From Anaerolineae bacterium (GTDB taxonomy: Bacteria; Chloroflexota; Anaerolineae; Aggregatilineales; Phototrophicaceae): 60,563 nt of DNA. The translations under genes were made by a program, and so were the position numbers. The notes beneath the pieces are model-generated. The model was given only the letters and a program-made list of their open reading frames with translations. It did no database searches and was not told where the DNA came from. Below, piece after piece: positions 1 through 8,352 of this stretch. Each line of letters begins with the position of its first letter. Position 1 is the stretch's first letter. Where the stretch lies: assembly GCA_019912965.1 (NCBI GenBank), contig JAIOHM010000187.1:1-60563 (forward strand), written 5' to 3'.

Positions 1-830
1 GAACAGGAATGCCCGCGATCTGTTCCGCCGTGATCGGGTCAGCCGAAGAACTCGCCCCCGTAAGCTGCCCCAAAAGCGCCTCGTCCCAGCCGACCACCCG
101 TAGCTGCCGTTGATACCCCGCCTCGATGTCCGGCGTCATAAATTCCGGGTCGTAGTAGGCCGATTTCAAAATATTGGTCGTGAAACCCGGTGTGACGAAT
201 GCCCGAATCGCCACTCGTGCCCAGCGCGTCAGCGGATCAAACTTCAGGAGCGAAGTCACAAAGGGCGGAATGCCCATCGCCCCGCCCACCCGATTCGACC
301 CACCTGAACCCGTCGGTGCGGGGTCATCCGTCGGGCGTAAGGCTGCCGAAACCAACACCAGTTTGGAAATCCGCCCCGGATACTGCACCGCGAAATAGCC
401 CGCTACCCCGCCGCCCTGACTCTGCCCCACCAGCACGGCCTTTTGGATGCCCAGTTCATCCATCACTTTGACCGTGAATTCCGCCAGTTTGCCCGGTGAA
501 TACGGAATGTTCGCACCCGTTTTAGCCGAAAGTCCATACGGAGGACGGTCAAACGCAACCACCCGATAGCCCGCTTCCGCCAGCACATCCATTTGCTCCC
601 GCCATGTAAACGTCGATGCACCCCAGCCGTGAAGCAGTAAAACAACTTCCCCATCTTCCGAGCCGCGCGCCTGCACATAGGTCGAAAGGCCATCGACTTC
701 GATGAAAAAGCCGTCCGGGTCAGCCAGCGTTGAAGCTTCTACCCCAACTGGATTGAGTGGAATGAAATACGGCACGACGAAAATAATCAGGACGAGCAGA
801 ATGAGGATGCGAGGAATCCAACGGCGCATG
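1..830 (-). CDS. Alpha/beta hydrolase, membrane-anchored (C-terminus outside window)
   Basis: This is an open frame running off the left edge; translation from the ATG at 830 gives about 276 residues without a stop. The N-terminus is a hydrophobic segment (MRRWIPRILILLVLIIF), so the enzyme is probably exported or anchored. Residues near 63-70 (LLLHGWGAS) form the oxyanion-hole region. GQSQGGG near residue 138 is the nucleophile elbow with the catalytic Ser. The following strand (KLVLVSAAL) is typical of the fold. The acid and His residues are partly or wholly outside the window. The substrate cannot be assigned. It is divergent from the hydrolase starting at 967. Confidence 0.85.
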
Positions 831-966
831 ATGGGTACGTTCCTTTACAACACACTGTAAACGCGCTGAGTATAACATGCCCCATTCGCGGAAATTTGAT
901 TGAGGGTTATTATGCAACATTGAGGTTACAATGCATACACACCATGCTCTATACAAAGGATTTTAG

Positions 967-2442
967 ATGCGTTTGTTACCCCTCATTTTTATTTTGATGT
1001 TCGCCGTGCTGGTTGCCCCGGTGATGGCGCAGGATGATCTCGGCCAGGTCGAATATGTCGAGTGCTGGATGGAACTGCCGGAGGATATTGTTGAAGGCCA
1101 AAACGTCGATTGCGGTTATGTGTATGTGCCGGAAGACCGGAGCGACCCCGACAGCCCGACGATTGCTCTAGCTTTCCTCGTGTTATATGCCCCCGGTGAT
1201 GTGGTTCAACCTGATCCAGTGGTTTACTTATCGGGTGGGCCGGGTGGCAACGCCGTCGCGGATTTGGAAGGCTGGTTGGATATTCCCTATCTGCAAGACC
1301 GCAATCTGGTTTTGTTCGACCAGCGCGGTACAGGCTATTCAGAACCGAGCCTGAACTGCCCGGAAATCGATAATGGTGAAGATGACGCGACCCAAGCCTG
1401 CCGTGATCGGCTCATCAGCGAAGGGGTGAATCTGCAAGCCTATAACAGCGCCGAAAACGCGGCTGATGTTGCCGATTTACGGATTGCATTAGGCTATGAC
1501 GAATGGAATCTCTACGGCATTTCCTACGGCACACGTTTGGCGCTGACTGTTATGCGCGATTATCCTGAAGGGATTCGCAGTGTCATCATCGATTCGGTCT
1601 ATCCGCCAGAAGTGGATGCCTATGCCGAATACGGTCAGAATACCGTCGAGGTGTTTGATGCCTTTTTCGCGGGCTGTGCTAGTGATCCCCAATGTAACGA
1701 GGCTTATCCCGATTTAGGGCAGGTTTTTGGTAATCTGGTCGAGCAGCTAAACGCTGAACCCGCCGAGTACGAAGGGTTAGACCCGGACACAGGTGAACGG
1801 GTGGATAGCACACTCTCTGGTGATGACCTGATTAACCGCATTTTCCAGATCATGTATTCCAGCGAAAGCATCCCCTTCATTCCGCTGGTGATTAGCCAGA
1901 TTGCCGAAGGGAATTATGCCGCGTTGGATGACCTCGAATCGGGCGGCGCGATGAATGCCACACGCTTGCGTCAAGAAGAGGATGAGGGTGATATTTCCGA
2001 CAGCGAAGGCATGAATTTCTCGGTGGAATGCCAGGAAGAACTGGCTTTTGCGGATGAAGAAGTATCGGTAGCGAATGTACCTGCTGAACCGGCATGGCTG
2101 TATAACAACAGCGTGAATTTCATTCAGAGCACATTTGCAGACTGCCAGATTTGGGATGTTGCTCCGGCTGACCCGATAGAAGCCGAGCCAGTTGAGAGCG
2201 ATATTCCCACGTTGGTCGCTGCGGGCGAATTTGACCCCATCACCCCGCCGAAATGGGCGGAAAGCGCCGCCAGTTATCTGCCGAACAGTTTCTATTTCCT
2301 GTTCCCCGGCGGTGGGCATGGCGTGATCGATATGAACGAATGCTCACAGGGCATCATGCAGGAATTCCTCGATGATCCCACTGTGGAACCCGATGGAAGC
2401 TGTATTGATGAAGTTGGCGCACCCGAATGGGCGCTGCCTTAA
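967..2442 (+). CDS. Secreted alpha/beta hydrolase, TAP-like (tripeptidyl/prolyl aminopeptidase family)
   Basis: The protein has 491 residues with a clear signal peptide (MRLLPLIFILMFAVLVAPVMA, then QDD). Family marks are the SGGPGGNA loop near residue 90, DQRGTGYS near 118, the nucleophile elbow GISYGTRLAL near 185 and a C-terminal TAP-like segment with a candidate acid (AAGEFDPITPP) and catalytic His (PGGGHGVID). Its length fits secreted bacterial proline-iminopeptidase/TAP-like hydrolases, which release N-terminal residues or peptides outside the membrane. Several Cys residues in the cap domain could form disulphides. The exact substrate is not predictable. The gene stands alone, divergent from the hydrolase at 1-830 and convergent with the photolyase gene. 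Confidence 0.88.
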   Translation: MRLLPLIFILMFAVLVAPVMAQDDLGQVEYVECWMELPEDIVEGQNVDCGYVYVPEDRSDPDSPTIALAFLVLYAPGDVVQPDPVVYLSGGPGGNAVADLEGWLDIPYLQDRNLVLFDQRGTGYSEPSLNCPEIDNGEDDATQACRDRLISEGVNLQAYNSAENAADVADLRIALGYDEWNLYGISYGTRLALTVMRDYPEGIRSVIIDSVYPPEVDAYAEYGQNTVEVFDAFFAGCASDPQCNEAYPDLGQVFGNLVEQLNAEPAEYEGLDPDTGERVDSTLSGDDLINRIFQIMYSSESIPFIPLVISQIAEGNYAALDDLESGGAMNATRLRQEEDEGDISDSEGMNFSVECQEELAFADEEVSVANVPAEPAWLYNNSVNFIQSTFADCQIWDVAPADPIEAEPVESDIPTLVAAGEFDPITPPKWAESAASYLPNSFYFLFPGGGHGVIDMNECSQGIMQEFLDDPTVEPDGSCIDEVGAPEWALP

Positions 2443-2461
2443 CCATAAAATTTCTTTATCC

Positions 2462-2486
2462 CCCTCACTTCGTCTCGAACTGAGGG
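2462..2486. terminator. Hairpin between convergent genes
   Basis: CCCTCA pairs with TGAGGG and the inner TTCG with CGAA, with one C/C mismatch and a 3-nt loop. It lies between the stop codons at 2442 and 2490. Neither side has a strong T-run, so it may be only a weak bidirectional terminator. Confidence 0.4.
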
Positions 2487-2489
2487 AGA

Positions 2490-3956
2490 TTAACCAACTG
2501 CCTTAAACGCTGTCAGCGCCCGTTCCCGCGCCATCCTATGCTCAACAATCGGCGCGGGATAACCCGTTGGCGGCTTGTCCATCAGATGTGGAGTATGAAT
2601 AAATTTCGTCGGCACGTCGCGTAATTCCGGTATCCACCGCCGGACGTATGCGCCATCCGGGTCAAATTTCTCCCCCTGCGAAACCGGATTGAATACCCGG
2701 AAATACGGTTGAGCATCCGTCCCCGTCCCGGCTGACCACTGCCACCCGCCATTATTCGCCGCCGGGTCGCCGTCGATGAGCAGGTTCATAAAATGCCGTT
2801 CACCTTCCCGCCAGTGAATGAGCAAATCTTTGGTCAAAAAGCTGGCGACGATCATCCGCGCCCGGTTCGGCATCCAACCCATCGCGGCTAACTGGTGCAT
2901 GGCCGCATCGACTACTGGATACCCCGTCATCCCGGCTTTCCATGCCGCCAGATCATCCGGCGCATTCCGCCACGCGACCCGATCATAAGCCGGACGAAAA
3001 CTGCCCTTCAGTACATGCGGAAAGTGAAACAGGATATGCCCATAAAAATCCCGCCAAATTAGCTCACTCACCCACGCCTTAACTGATTCCTGTGCGCTCC
3101 TCGGGTCTGGAAGGAAAACAAATGTATCGGTTTTTGGCTCTCCTCGCCATGAGGGAAAGGGGTTGGCGGTTAGTTCTTTATATTTCTCCCACGCGCCCCA
3201 ATAGGCTTGACGGGGCGAGAGCATCCCCAAGCGCAGATAGGGCGAGAGGAATGACGAACCGTGCAGTGTGTCATCGTCCGGCGCGGCATCTAACCGGTTG
3301 CGCTCTTCAACATAATCTTCGATGGGCTTGGAGAGAAAAGTTTGTAAACGGCGTTCCGCTTCGGTTTCGCCCGCGTCCGGCAAAGGCATCGACAGCGTTT
3401 TGCCGAAGTCCGCTAAGATTGGCACAGTTGAGGATTCGCCCTCGCCGCGCCAGAACTGAAGCGGAGTTTGGGTCATTTCCGGCTTTGGGATGGTCAGCCA
3501 CTTGCTCTTGAAGGGCGTGAACACGGTGTAAGGCGCATGTTCAGCCTTCATCACCGAACCCGGCGGCAGAAGGAACACATCATCATATGAGTGCAGGGGG
3601 ACACCAAGCGCGGCTTCTACTTCGGCGTCCCGTCTCTGCGCGAACGGGGTCACATCCCGGTTGCAGTAGACCGCCACTGCCCCGAACTGCTGTACCAATT
3701 CCGGTAGAATCGTGCGCGGATCGCCCCGCCGGATCATCAACCGCGAACCCCGTTCCCGCAAGGATTGGTCGAGGGCTTCCAAACCTTTCAGCAAAAAGCC
3801 CAACCGGGGCAGGCTGATCTGTGGACTCTCTATAATCGCCGGATCGAAGATAAAGACCGGGATAATCGGCGCGCCTGTCTCGTTAGCTGCATGGAGCGCC
3901 GTGTTATCCGTCAGTCGTAAATCCCGCCGAAACCAGTGAATGATTGGAGAGTCCAT
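2490..3956 (-). CDS. phr: Deoxyribodipyrimidine photolyase (class I cryptochrome/photolyase family)
   Basis: The 488-residue flavoprotein uses light to split pyrimidine dimers in DNA. The N-terminal photolyase domain begins HWFRRDLRLTDNTAL. The C-terminal FAD-binding domain shows the family hallmarks: ELIWRDFYGHI, GMTGYPVVDAAM, MPNRARMIVASFLTKDLL, DGDPAANNGGWQWSAGTGTD and YFRVFNP. The length is close to the usual 470-490. An unusual stretch near residues 257-270 (TANPFPSWRGEPK) is encoded by a copy of the CTCACCCC-type repeat, an apparent in-frame insertion in the interdomain region. The gene is convergent with 967-2442, and its ATG lies 16 bp downstream of the stop of the upstream same-strand gene, so the two may be cotranscribed. 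Confidence 0.96.
   Translation of the reverse strand: MDSPIIHWFRRDLRLTDNTALHAANETGAPIIPVFIFDPAIIESPQISLPRLGFLLKGLEALDQSLRERGSRLMIRRGDPRTILPELVQQFGAVAVYCNRDVTPFAQRRDAEVEAALGVPLHSYDDVFLLPPGSVMKAEHAPYTVFTPFKSKWLTIPKPEMTQTPLQFWRGEGESSTVPILADFGKTLSMPLPDAGETEAERRLQTFLSKPIEDYVEERNRLDAAPDDDTLHGSSFLSPYLRLGMLSPRQAYWGAWEKYKELTANPFPSWRGEPKTDTFVFLPDPRSAQESVKAWVSELIWRDFYGHILFHFPHVLKGSFRPAYDRVAWRNAPDDLAAWKAGMTGYPVVDAAMHQLAAMGWMPNRARMIVASFLTKDLLIHWREGERHFMNLLIDGDPAANNGGWQWSAGTGTDAQPYFRVFNPVSQGEKFDPDGAYVRRWIPELRDVPTKFIHTPHLMDKPPTGYPAPIVEHRMARERALTAFKAVG
3140..3173. repeat. CTCACCCC-type repeat copy inside phr
   Basis: Read on the minus strand this stretch closely matches the intergenic element at 49031-49079; both contain CCCTCATGGCGAGG preceded by a C-rich CNAACCCC block. 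Here it is translated in frame as part of the photolyase (NPFPSWRGEP). Confidence 0.6.
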
Positions 3957-3972
3957 CGTTTACCTTATCGCT

Positions 3973-5610
3973 TTATCCGTTTGGCTCAACCCAATAGGTG
4001 TTGATGTCGCCTTCCGCCGTCCAGCCCGCCAGCCCACCATAGGTTACCTGCCACCAATGTATGCCTTCGGCGCAGGTCGGCCCAAACTCGACCGTAAAGA
4101 CTTCGCCTTCAGGGATAGCCGCTACCAATGCACTGTTCGCGCTTGGCTGTGAACGCATATTGTTTGCCCCAAGTCCCACAATCACCCGACCCGTTCCGCC
4201 TTCCGTCAGCCGAGGCATCAGCGGGCAGGTATTGGCTTGTGTGGGTTCTTCTGCCAGCGGGTTCACGGTGTATTGATTACCTTCATTTTCGGGGAACCAT
4301 CCGGTATTGCCGATTGTGTCCCGCGCTTCCCACCATGTTACCGAGCCGATGCATTCCGGCCCACCAATCACCGTCAGCGCCGGACTGCCCCCGATCTCTC
4401 CGCCACCAGCCACACCGTACAGCGGAATTGGATCGCCACCGTGCCATGGGGTTTCCACAAATGAACCCACCGTCACCCGCGACCGGACGCTGCCCGCACA
4501 TAACCGGTGATCTTCAAGACTTAAGCGTGGGTCAGGGAAAGACGCCGGAACAAGCACAAATTCAAAAGCTGCCGCGCCCTCAAAATACGAAATGCTCTCG
4601 CTGCCGGATAAATGTTCATCTTCTATGGTCAAAATCAGGCTGCCGAAGTTATCCCAATAGCTCGGATAATCCAGCCGATACCGACCATCATCCGCCCCGT
4701 TGAGAAGCTGCACCCAACGGTAATCATCGTCCGACCCGCCCCCCAACAAACGGCTCACCCCGATCACCAGTATCGCATCCAGATCAACATAAAACCCAAC
4801 CTGAACCGGACGGCCTGCCTCTAATGTATGATCGGCGAAGAACGTTCCGCCCACGCCAAAGCTGGTGCTTTCAACCGGGTACATCAGCCAATCCTGCACT
4901 TTGTTGGTATCCAGCGGATACTGTGCCTTCAAGTCATCTACTAATCCCGCTAATTCGGGCATATCACCCGTAAAAATCGCCAGCGATTCGGCATCGAAGG
5001 AGGCTTCATCTGTCCGCCCCAAACTGCCGTACAACTGTGCCCGCGCGTACCATGCCAGCGGATGTTCAAACTCCACTTGGAAAACCGAAGCATATTCCCC
5101 TAATGCCGCTTGGCTCTCGCCCAACATTTCGTAGACTACACCCCGGCTGAAGGGCATCATGGTTTCGCCGCTTTCAACCACAAATGGTGTCATCTGGTAC
5201 GCCTCGATTGCCTGCCCATAATCGCCTGCCTGAAACGCTGCCAGCGCGACAGGTACACCATCCCGAATGCTTTGTGGCGGAATCCAATCGATGGACTCGC
5301 CAAAGGGCATATCGAATGCCAGAATCGCCGCCGCGTACAGCATGGCCGTTTTCGGGCAAATCGCATCGCCCGCCGGACACTGTTCCAGAAGGGTGTTGAA
5401 CGCGATCATCTGACAGCGGAAATCACCTTCTCCATTCGGGTCACACGTCCGGTATGCCGCGCACGCTGCCCCATAATCAAACTGTCCTTCGGTCGGTTCG
5501 ATCAGCGCCACCGCCCGCGCATCACAGCCATCTTCCCACCAGCTATTCTGCTGTGCCTGTGCCCCAATCGGCACAACCATGAGCATCAAAATCAGCAAGA
5601 CCCGCCACAT
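3973..5610 (-). CDS. Secreted protein with TPR-like N-terminus and SH3-type repeats
   Basis: The protein has 545 residues. A signal peptide (MWRVLLILMLMVVPIGAQA) is followed by a Cys-containing region. A helical TPR-like stretch lies near residues 125-215 (FSRGVVYEMLGESQAALGEY; AWYARAQLYGSLGRTDEASF). A beta-rich middle domain carries acidic DGRYRLDY motifs. Two C-terminal modules resemble bacterial SH3 repeats: RSRVTVGSF...WWEARDTIGNTGWFPE and VGLGANNMRSQPS...WWQVTYGGLAGWTAEG. Such modules commonly bind cell-wall or surface polymers. No catalytic residues are recognisable. Chloroflexota often carry large secreted proteins of this type; a specific role cannot be given. Confidence 0.8.
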   Translation of the reverse strand: MWRVLLILMLMVVPIGAQAQQNSWWEDGCDARAVALIEPTEGQFDYGAACAAYRTCDPNGEGDFRCQMIAFNTLLEQCPAGDAICPKTAMLYAAAILAFDMPFGESIDWIPPQSIRDGVPVALAAFQAGDYGQAIEAYQMTPFVVESGETMMPFSRGVVYEMLGESQAALGEYASVFQVEFEHPLAWYARAQLYGSLGRTDEASFDAESLAIFTGDMPELAGLVDDLKAQYPLDTNKVQDWLMYPVESTSFGVGGTFFADHTLEAGRPVQVGFYVDLDAILVIGVSRLLGGGSDDDYRWVQLLNGADDGRYRLDYPSYWDNFGSLILTIEDEHLSGSESISYFEGAAAFEFVLVPASFPDPRLSLEDHRLCAGSVRSRVTVGSFVETPWHGGDPIPLYGVAGGGEIGGSPALTVIGGPECIGSVTWWEARDTIGNTGWFPENEGNQYTVNPLAEEPTQANTCPLMPRLTEGGTGRVIVGLGANNMRSQPSANSALVAAIPEGEVFTVEFGPTCAEGIHWWQVTYGGLAGWTAEGDINTYWVEPNG

Positions 5611-5681
5611 AAAATCACCCCTTTCAAATGCGTCTACTGACTATGATGCACTTGAAATGTAAAATGAGTCGTGGATTGCAC

Positions 5682-5701
5682 ATAAACCAGCGGGAAAACG
5701 T
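5682..5701. repeat. 20-bp direct repeat, left copy
   Basis: ATAAACCAGCGGGAAAACGT is found here and identically at 7344-7363. Both copies are followed within 3-8 bp by AGTCGTAGGC. GATGCACTTGAAA also recurs nearby (5646 and 7424). The copies bracket the FAD oxidoreductase gene. Confidence 0.7.
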
Positions 5702-5748
5702 CGAACAGTCGTAGGCACTTGAGCAGGATGAAGCATCAGTAAGGGCGG

Positions 5749-7173
5749 TCACAGTCTGGGTGATTGCCCCGTTAAGCGCGTGAACATCTGATACCCAAGC
5801 CAGCGGAACGGCTCTGGCGGAATCGACAGGTAGGCTGCTTGATAAAACGGCAAATCGCGCCACTGTTCGTCATCATGTGAGTACATGTCCGTTAAAACCT
5901 GTCCGGCGATATTCGCCAGCGTCACCCCATGCCCACAGTAGCCGATGGCGTAGTAGATATTCCGATGTTCACCGCGCACACCCATCAGCGGCTTGCGGTT
6001 GAGTGTCATCCCAATTGTTCCTGTCCAGCGGTGAGCAACCGGCAGGTTTCTACTATTGGGTAAGTAATGATTCATGGTGTGGCTGAGTTGGTTAAATGCG
6101 CTGCTTGCAGAACCCGGCGAGTCTGGATACAGGGTACGATTCCGAAAAAGATAAGCATAAGCCTGATTGCTCCCACCGCCGAAGATGATATGTCCCTCAC
6201 GAGTCAGACTGGAATAAGCGATGCGATCTCGATCATCAGAATAACCCGCAGTATGATGCCAACCCAGATTTTCTAACGCGGATGCGTTCAAAGGTGCTGT
6301 GGCGAAAACATGAGAATGAAGTGGAAAAACGGCATCCCGAAAATAACCCAATTTGCCCGTATAAGCATTTGTCGCCAACACAATCGCTTTTGCCTTGATC
6401 TCCGCATGAGGAGTCTGAAGGGTCAAGGTTGTGCCTTCTTGAATCCGCAGGACGGGTGTTTGTTCGTAGATTTCCACGCCTTGTTCCTGAAGCACAGGCC
6501 GCAGGGTTCGAACCAACTGTAGGCCGTTGATTTGACCGGAATGGGGGTCAAGAACCGCTCCACATGCGCCCTGTAAATTCAGCTTCTGTTTTAATGTATT
6601 CGCATCCAGAAAGCGCGTGGGAATACCGATCTGCTGGTGAAATTCGGTTTCCTGCTGGGCAGTTTCGGCGCGGCGGGCATCGGTGTAGACCGTTAAAGTT
6701 CCATCCAGTCGATAACTCACGGGCAGTTGATGACGTTGGATGATGTCCGTAATCATTTCGATACCAGCACGGGTTACCTGGTAAATCCGCCGGGTCATTT
6801 CAGGGTCGTATCCATACATGCTGGCTAACCAGTTGAGCATCATGCCGCCGTTGCGTCCACTTGCTCCATTTGCCAGCGTTTTCGCCTCCAATAAAACGAC
6901 CCGTTTTTCGGGGTAGCGACGGCTAAAATGGTAAGCGGTCGAAATCCCGGTAAATCCGCCACCGATAATCGCGAGGTCGGCGTCGATATTTTCGCGCAGC
7001 GGCCCGCCGGGGTGGTAATCCGGCATCTGGCTCGCCCATACGGACTGGTTATCGTCAATTTCCAATCGCTCTGGAAAAATGCGGTTCGCAATGGGTGCTG
7101 TTTTGGAGGTCAGCCGGGTTGCTCCGAGCAGCAGTTTCTCCGAGAAGTTTCTGCTTTGTTTGGGGGGTGTCAT
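5749..7173 (-). CDS. FAD-dependent amino acid/amine oxidoreductase (DAO family, PuuB/DadA-like)
   Basis: The protein has 474 residues. After a short N-terminal extension, the Rossmann FAD-binding motif appears near residues 66-100 (DLAIIGGGFTGISTAYHFS ending in E98 of LLEA), followed by ASGRNGGMM, the signature of the gamma-glutamylputrescine oxidase/D-amino-acid dehydrogenase group. The C-terminus has GTIGMTLNRKPLMG and YYAIGYCGHGVTLANIAGQ, the second FAD-contact region. These enzymes oxidise an amine or amino acid, giving an imine and reduced flavin. The substrate is not determined. The gene is alone on its strand and flanked by a pair of direct repeats. A CRP-like palindrome lies 87 bp upstream of its start. 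Confidence 0.88.
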   Translation of the reverse strand: MTPPKQSRNFSEKLLLGATRLTSKTAPIANRIFPERLEIDDNQSVWASQMPDYHPGGPLRENIDADLAIIGGGFTGISTAYHFSRRYPEKRVVLLEAKTLANGASGRNGGMMLNWLASMYGYDPEMTRRIYQVTRAGIEMITDIIQRHQLPVSYRLDGTLTVYTDARRAETAQQETEFHQQIGIPTRFLDANTLKQKLNLQGACGAVLDPHSGQINGLQLVRTLRPVLQEQGVEIYEQTPVLRIQEGTTLTLQTPHAEIKAKAIVLATNAYTGKLGYFRDAVFPLHSHVFATAPLNASALENLGWHHTAGYSDDRDRIAYSSLTREGHIIFGGGSNQAYAYLFRNRTLYPDSPGSASSAFNQLSHTMNHYLPNSRNLPVAHRWTGTIGMTLNRKPLMGVRGEHRNIYYAIGYCGHGVTLANIAGQVLTDMYSHDDEQWRDLPFYQAAYLSIPPEPFRWLGYQMFTRLTGQSPRL

Positions 7174-7259
7174 CGTTGCTTGTTCCTACGGATGGCGTTG
7201 CCTGTAAAAAGGCGGGTAGTTTCTCTGAAATCATCATAATCCATCCGCCAGCATTTGTC

Positions 7260-7275
7260 TGTGATGCAAATCACA
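7260..7275. promoter_or_regulatory. CRP/FNR-family type palindromic site
   Basis: TGTGATGCAAATCACA is a perfect TGTGA-N6-TCACA palindrome, the classical CRP half-site arrangement. It lies 87 bp upstream of the FAD oxidoreductase start (minus strand) and about 300 bp upstream of the plus-strand gene at 7572. The identity of the binding protein is an inference. Confidence 0.5.
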
Positions 7276-7571
7276 AAGGGTTATTAATTTAATTTCAAAT
7301 GCATCCTCTTACTACGATAAGCAAAATGGATTGTACGGCACTGATAAACCAGCGGGAAAACGTTAGTCGTAGGCGGAATACGCAATTTTGGCATAATTTT
7401 CAGGCAGTTCCACATCGTAATGACGATGCACTTGAAAAGCAAAATTGGTCATATGGTCGTGAGATACGGTGCTATTTTATCAGCCGGGGAGTGGACTATA
7501 GTGATTGGACGCATTTCAGCATGGTGCATCTTTAATATTCGGCATAACCATCTAACGAGAGGATATCCTGT
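7276..7571. other. Intergenic region with repeat copy, no gene
   Basis: Together with 7174-7259 this forms a 398-bp gap between divergent genes. It holds the right copy of the 20-bp repeat (7344-7363) and the associated AGTCGTAGGC. The gene at 7572 is preceded by AACGAGAGGATATCCTGT, whose GAGAGGAT can serve as a ribosome binding site. I see no convincing coding frame; short frames here lack family resemblance. Confidence 0.5.
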
Positions 7572-8342
7572 ATGAAAATCATCAGCATAATGGCACTTAT
7601 CGGTTGTTTGCTGCTGACGTTCCCCCTCGCCGCACAGGAAGAAATACCATCCTGTACCCCTGATTTGACACCTGTCCGCGAATTACTCGATCAGGTGGAT
7701 GTCTTGGTCAGTGAAGATACAACTGAAGATGCAATCATGCTCATGAACACTGCCAGCGAACAGTTACAAATCTTGATCGACGCCTGTACTCCCCATCCGG
7801 TCGTCAATCTGGCAGAACGCCTCGTCGCCCACAACGGGCAGTTGACGCTGAATTATCCAGAGAACTGGGAGTATGAGATTTTCGACAGTCCCCCGGATGC
7901 CCCGAATGAGACAATTATGCACTTTACCAATACTATCGCGCTTTTCGAAAGCGATACACCCGTTCCGGTATTGAATCCCGGCGAACAAAAGATCAGCGTG
8001 TACGTTGGCGCGCCCGATGGGATTTTCGTCGGTTTGGATTTTACGCCGTCTGTCACTGGCCTGTTGACAAGTTACAAGCAGGTCGCCGTCCAATCTCTGG
8101 ACGATCCGGGTATCTATTTGGGTGCAATTGAGCAAATCAACATTCATGATTATTCCGCCGCGATGTGGGAATTTGGTAGCGCAACTCATGCTGCCCAGGC
8201 CTATGCGGTGGAACTGGAAAGCGAAACGGTTTATGTATTAATCGTGGCAATGAGTGCGCCCGGTGAAATGGAAAACCTTGAGCCCGTCGTGCTGGAAATG
8301 GCAACCAGCCTTCGGTACGATCCCACAGCAATTGTCCCGTAA
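7572..8342 (+). CDS. Secreted protein of unknown function
   Basis: The protein has 256 residues with a signal peptide (MKIISIMALIGCLLLTFPLAA, then QEE). A short helical segment near residues 30-75 contains two Cys. From about residue 85 there is a beta-rich domain beginning LTLNYPENWEYEIFD, which resembles PsbP/DcrB-like folds in which the phrase 'YPENW' is common, ending with EPVVLEMATSLRYDP. That resemblance is weak and no function follows from it. It is convergent with the 8353-9909 gene, only 10 bp between stop codons. Confidence 0.75.
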   Translation: MKIISIMALIGCLLLTFPLAAQEEIPSCTPDLTPVRELLDQVDVLVSEDTTEDAIMLMNTASEQLQILIDACTPHPVVNLAERLVAHNGQLTLNYPENWEYEIFDSPPDAPNETIMHFTNTIALFESDTPVPVLNPGEQKISVYVGAPDGIFVGLDFTPSVTGLLTSYKQVAVQSLDDPGIYLGAIEQINIHDYSAAMWEFGSATHAAQAYAVELESETVYVLIVAMSAPGEMENLEPVVLEMATSLRYDPTAIVP

Positions 8343-8352
8343 TCGTGGTGCG

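Noticed and set aside
920..955. Promoter of the 967 hydrolase (TTACAA-N18-TATACA)
   Set aside because: The -10 would lie only 11 bp before the start codon, leaving almost no leader, and alternatives fit equally poorly.
1777..2319. 180-codon minus-strand ORF
   Set aside because: It lies entirely within the secreted hydrolase gene on the opposite strand and shows no family features; it is a shadow of the biased codon use.
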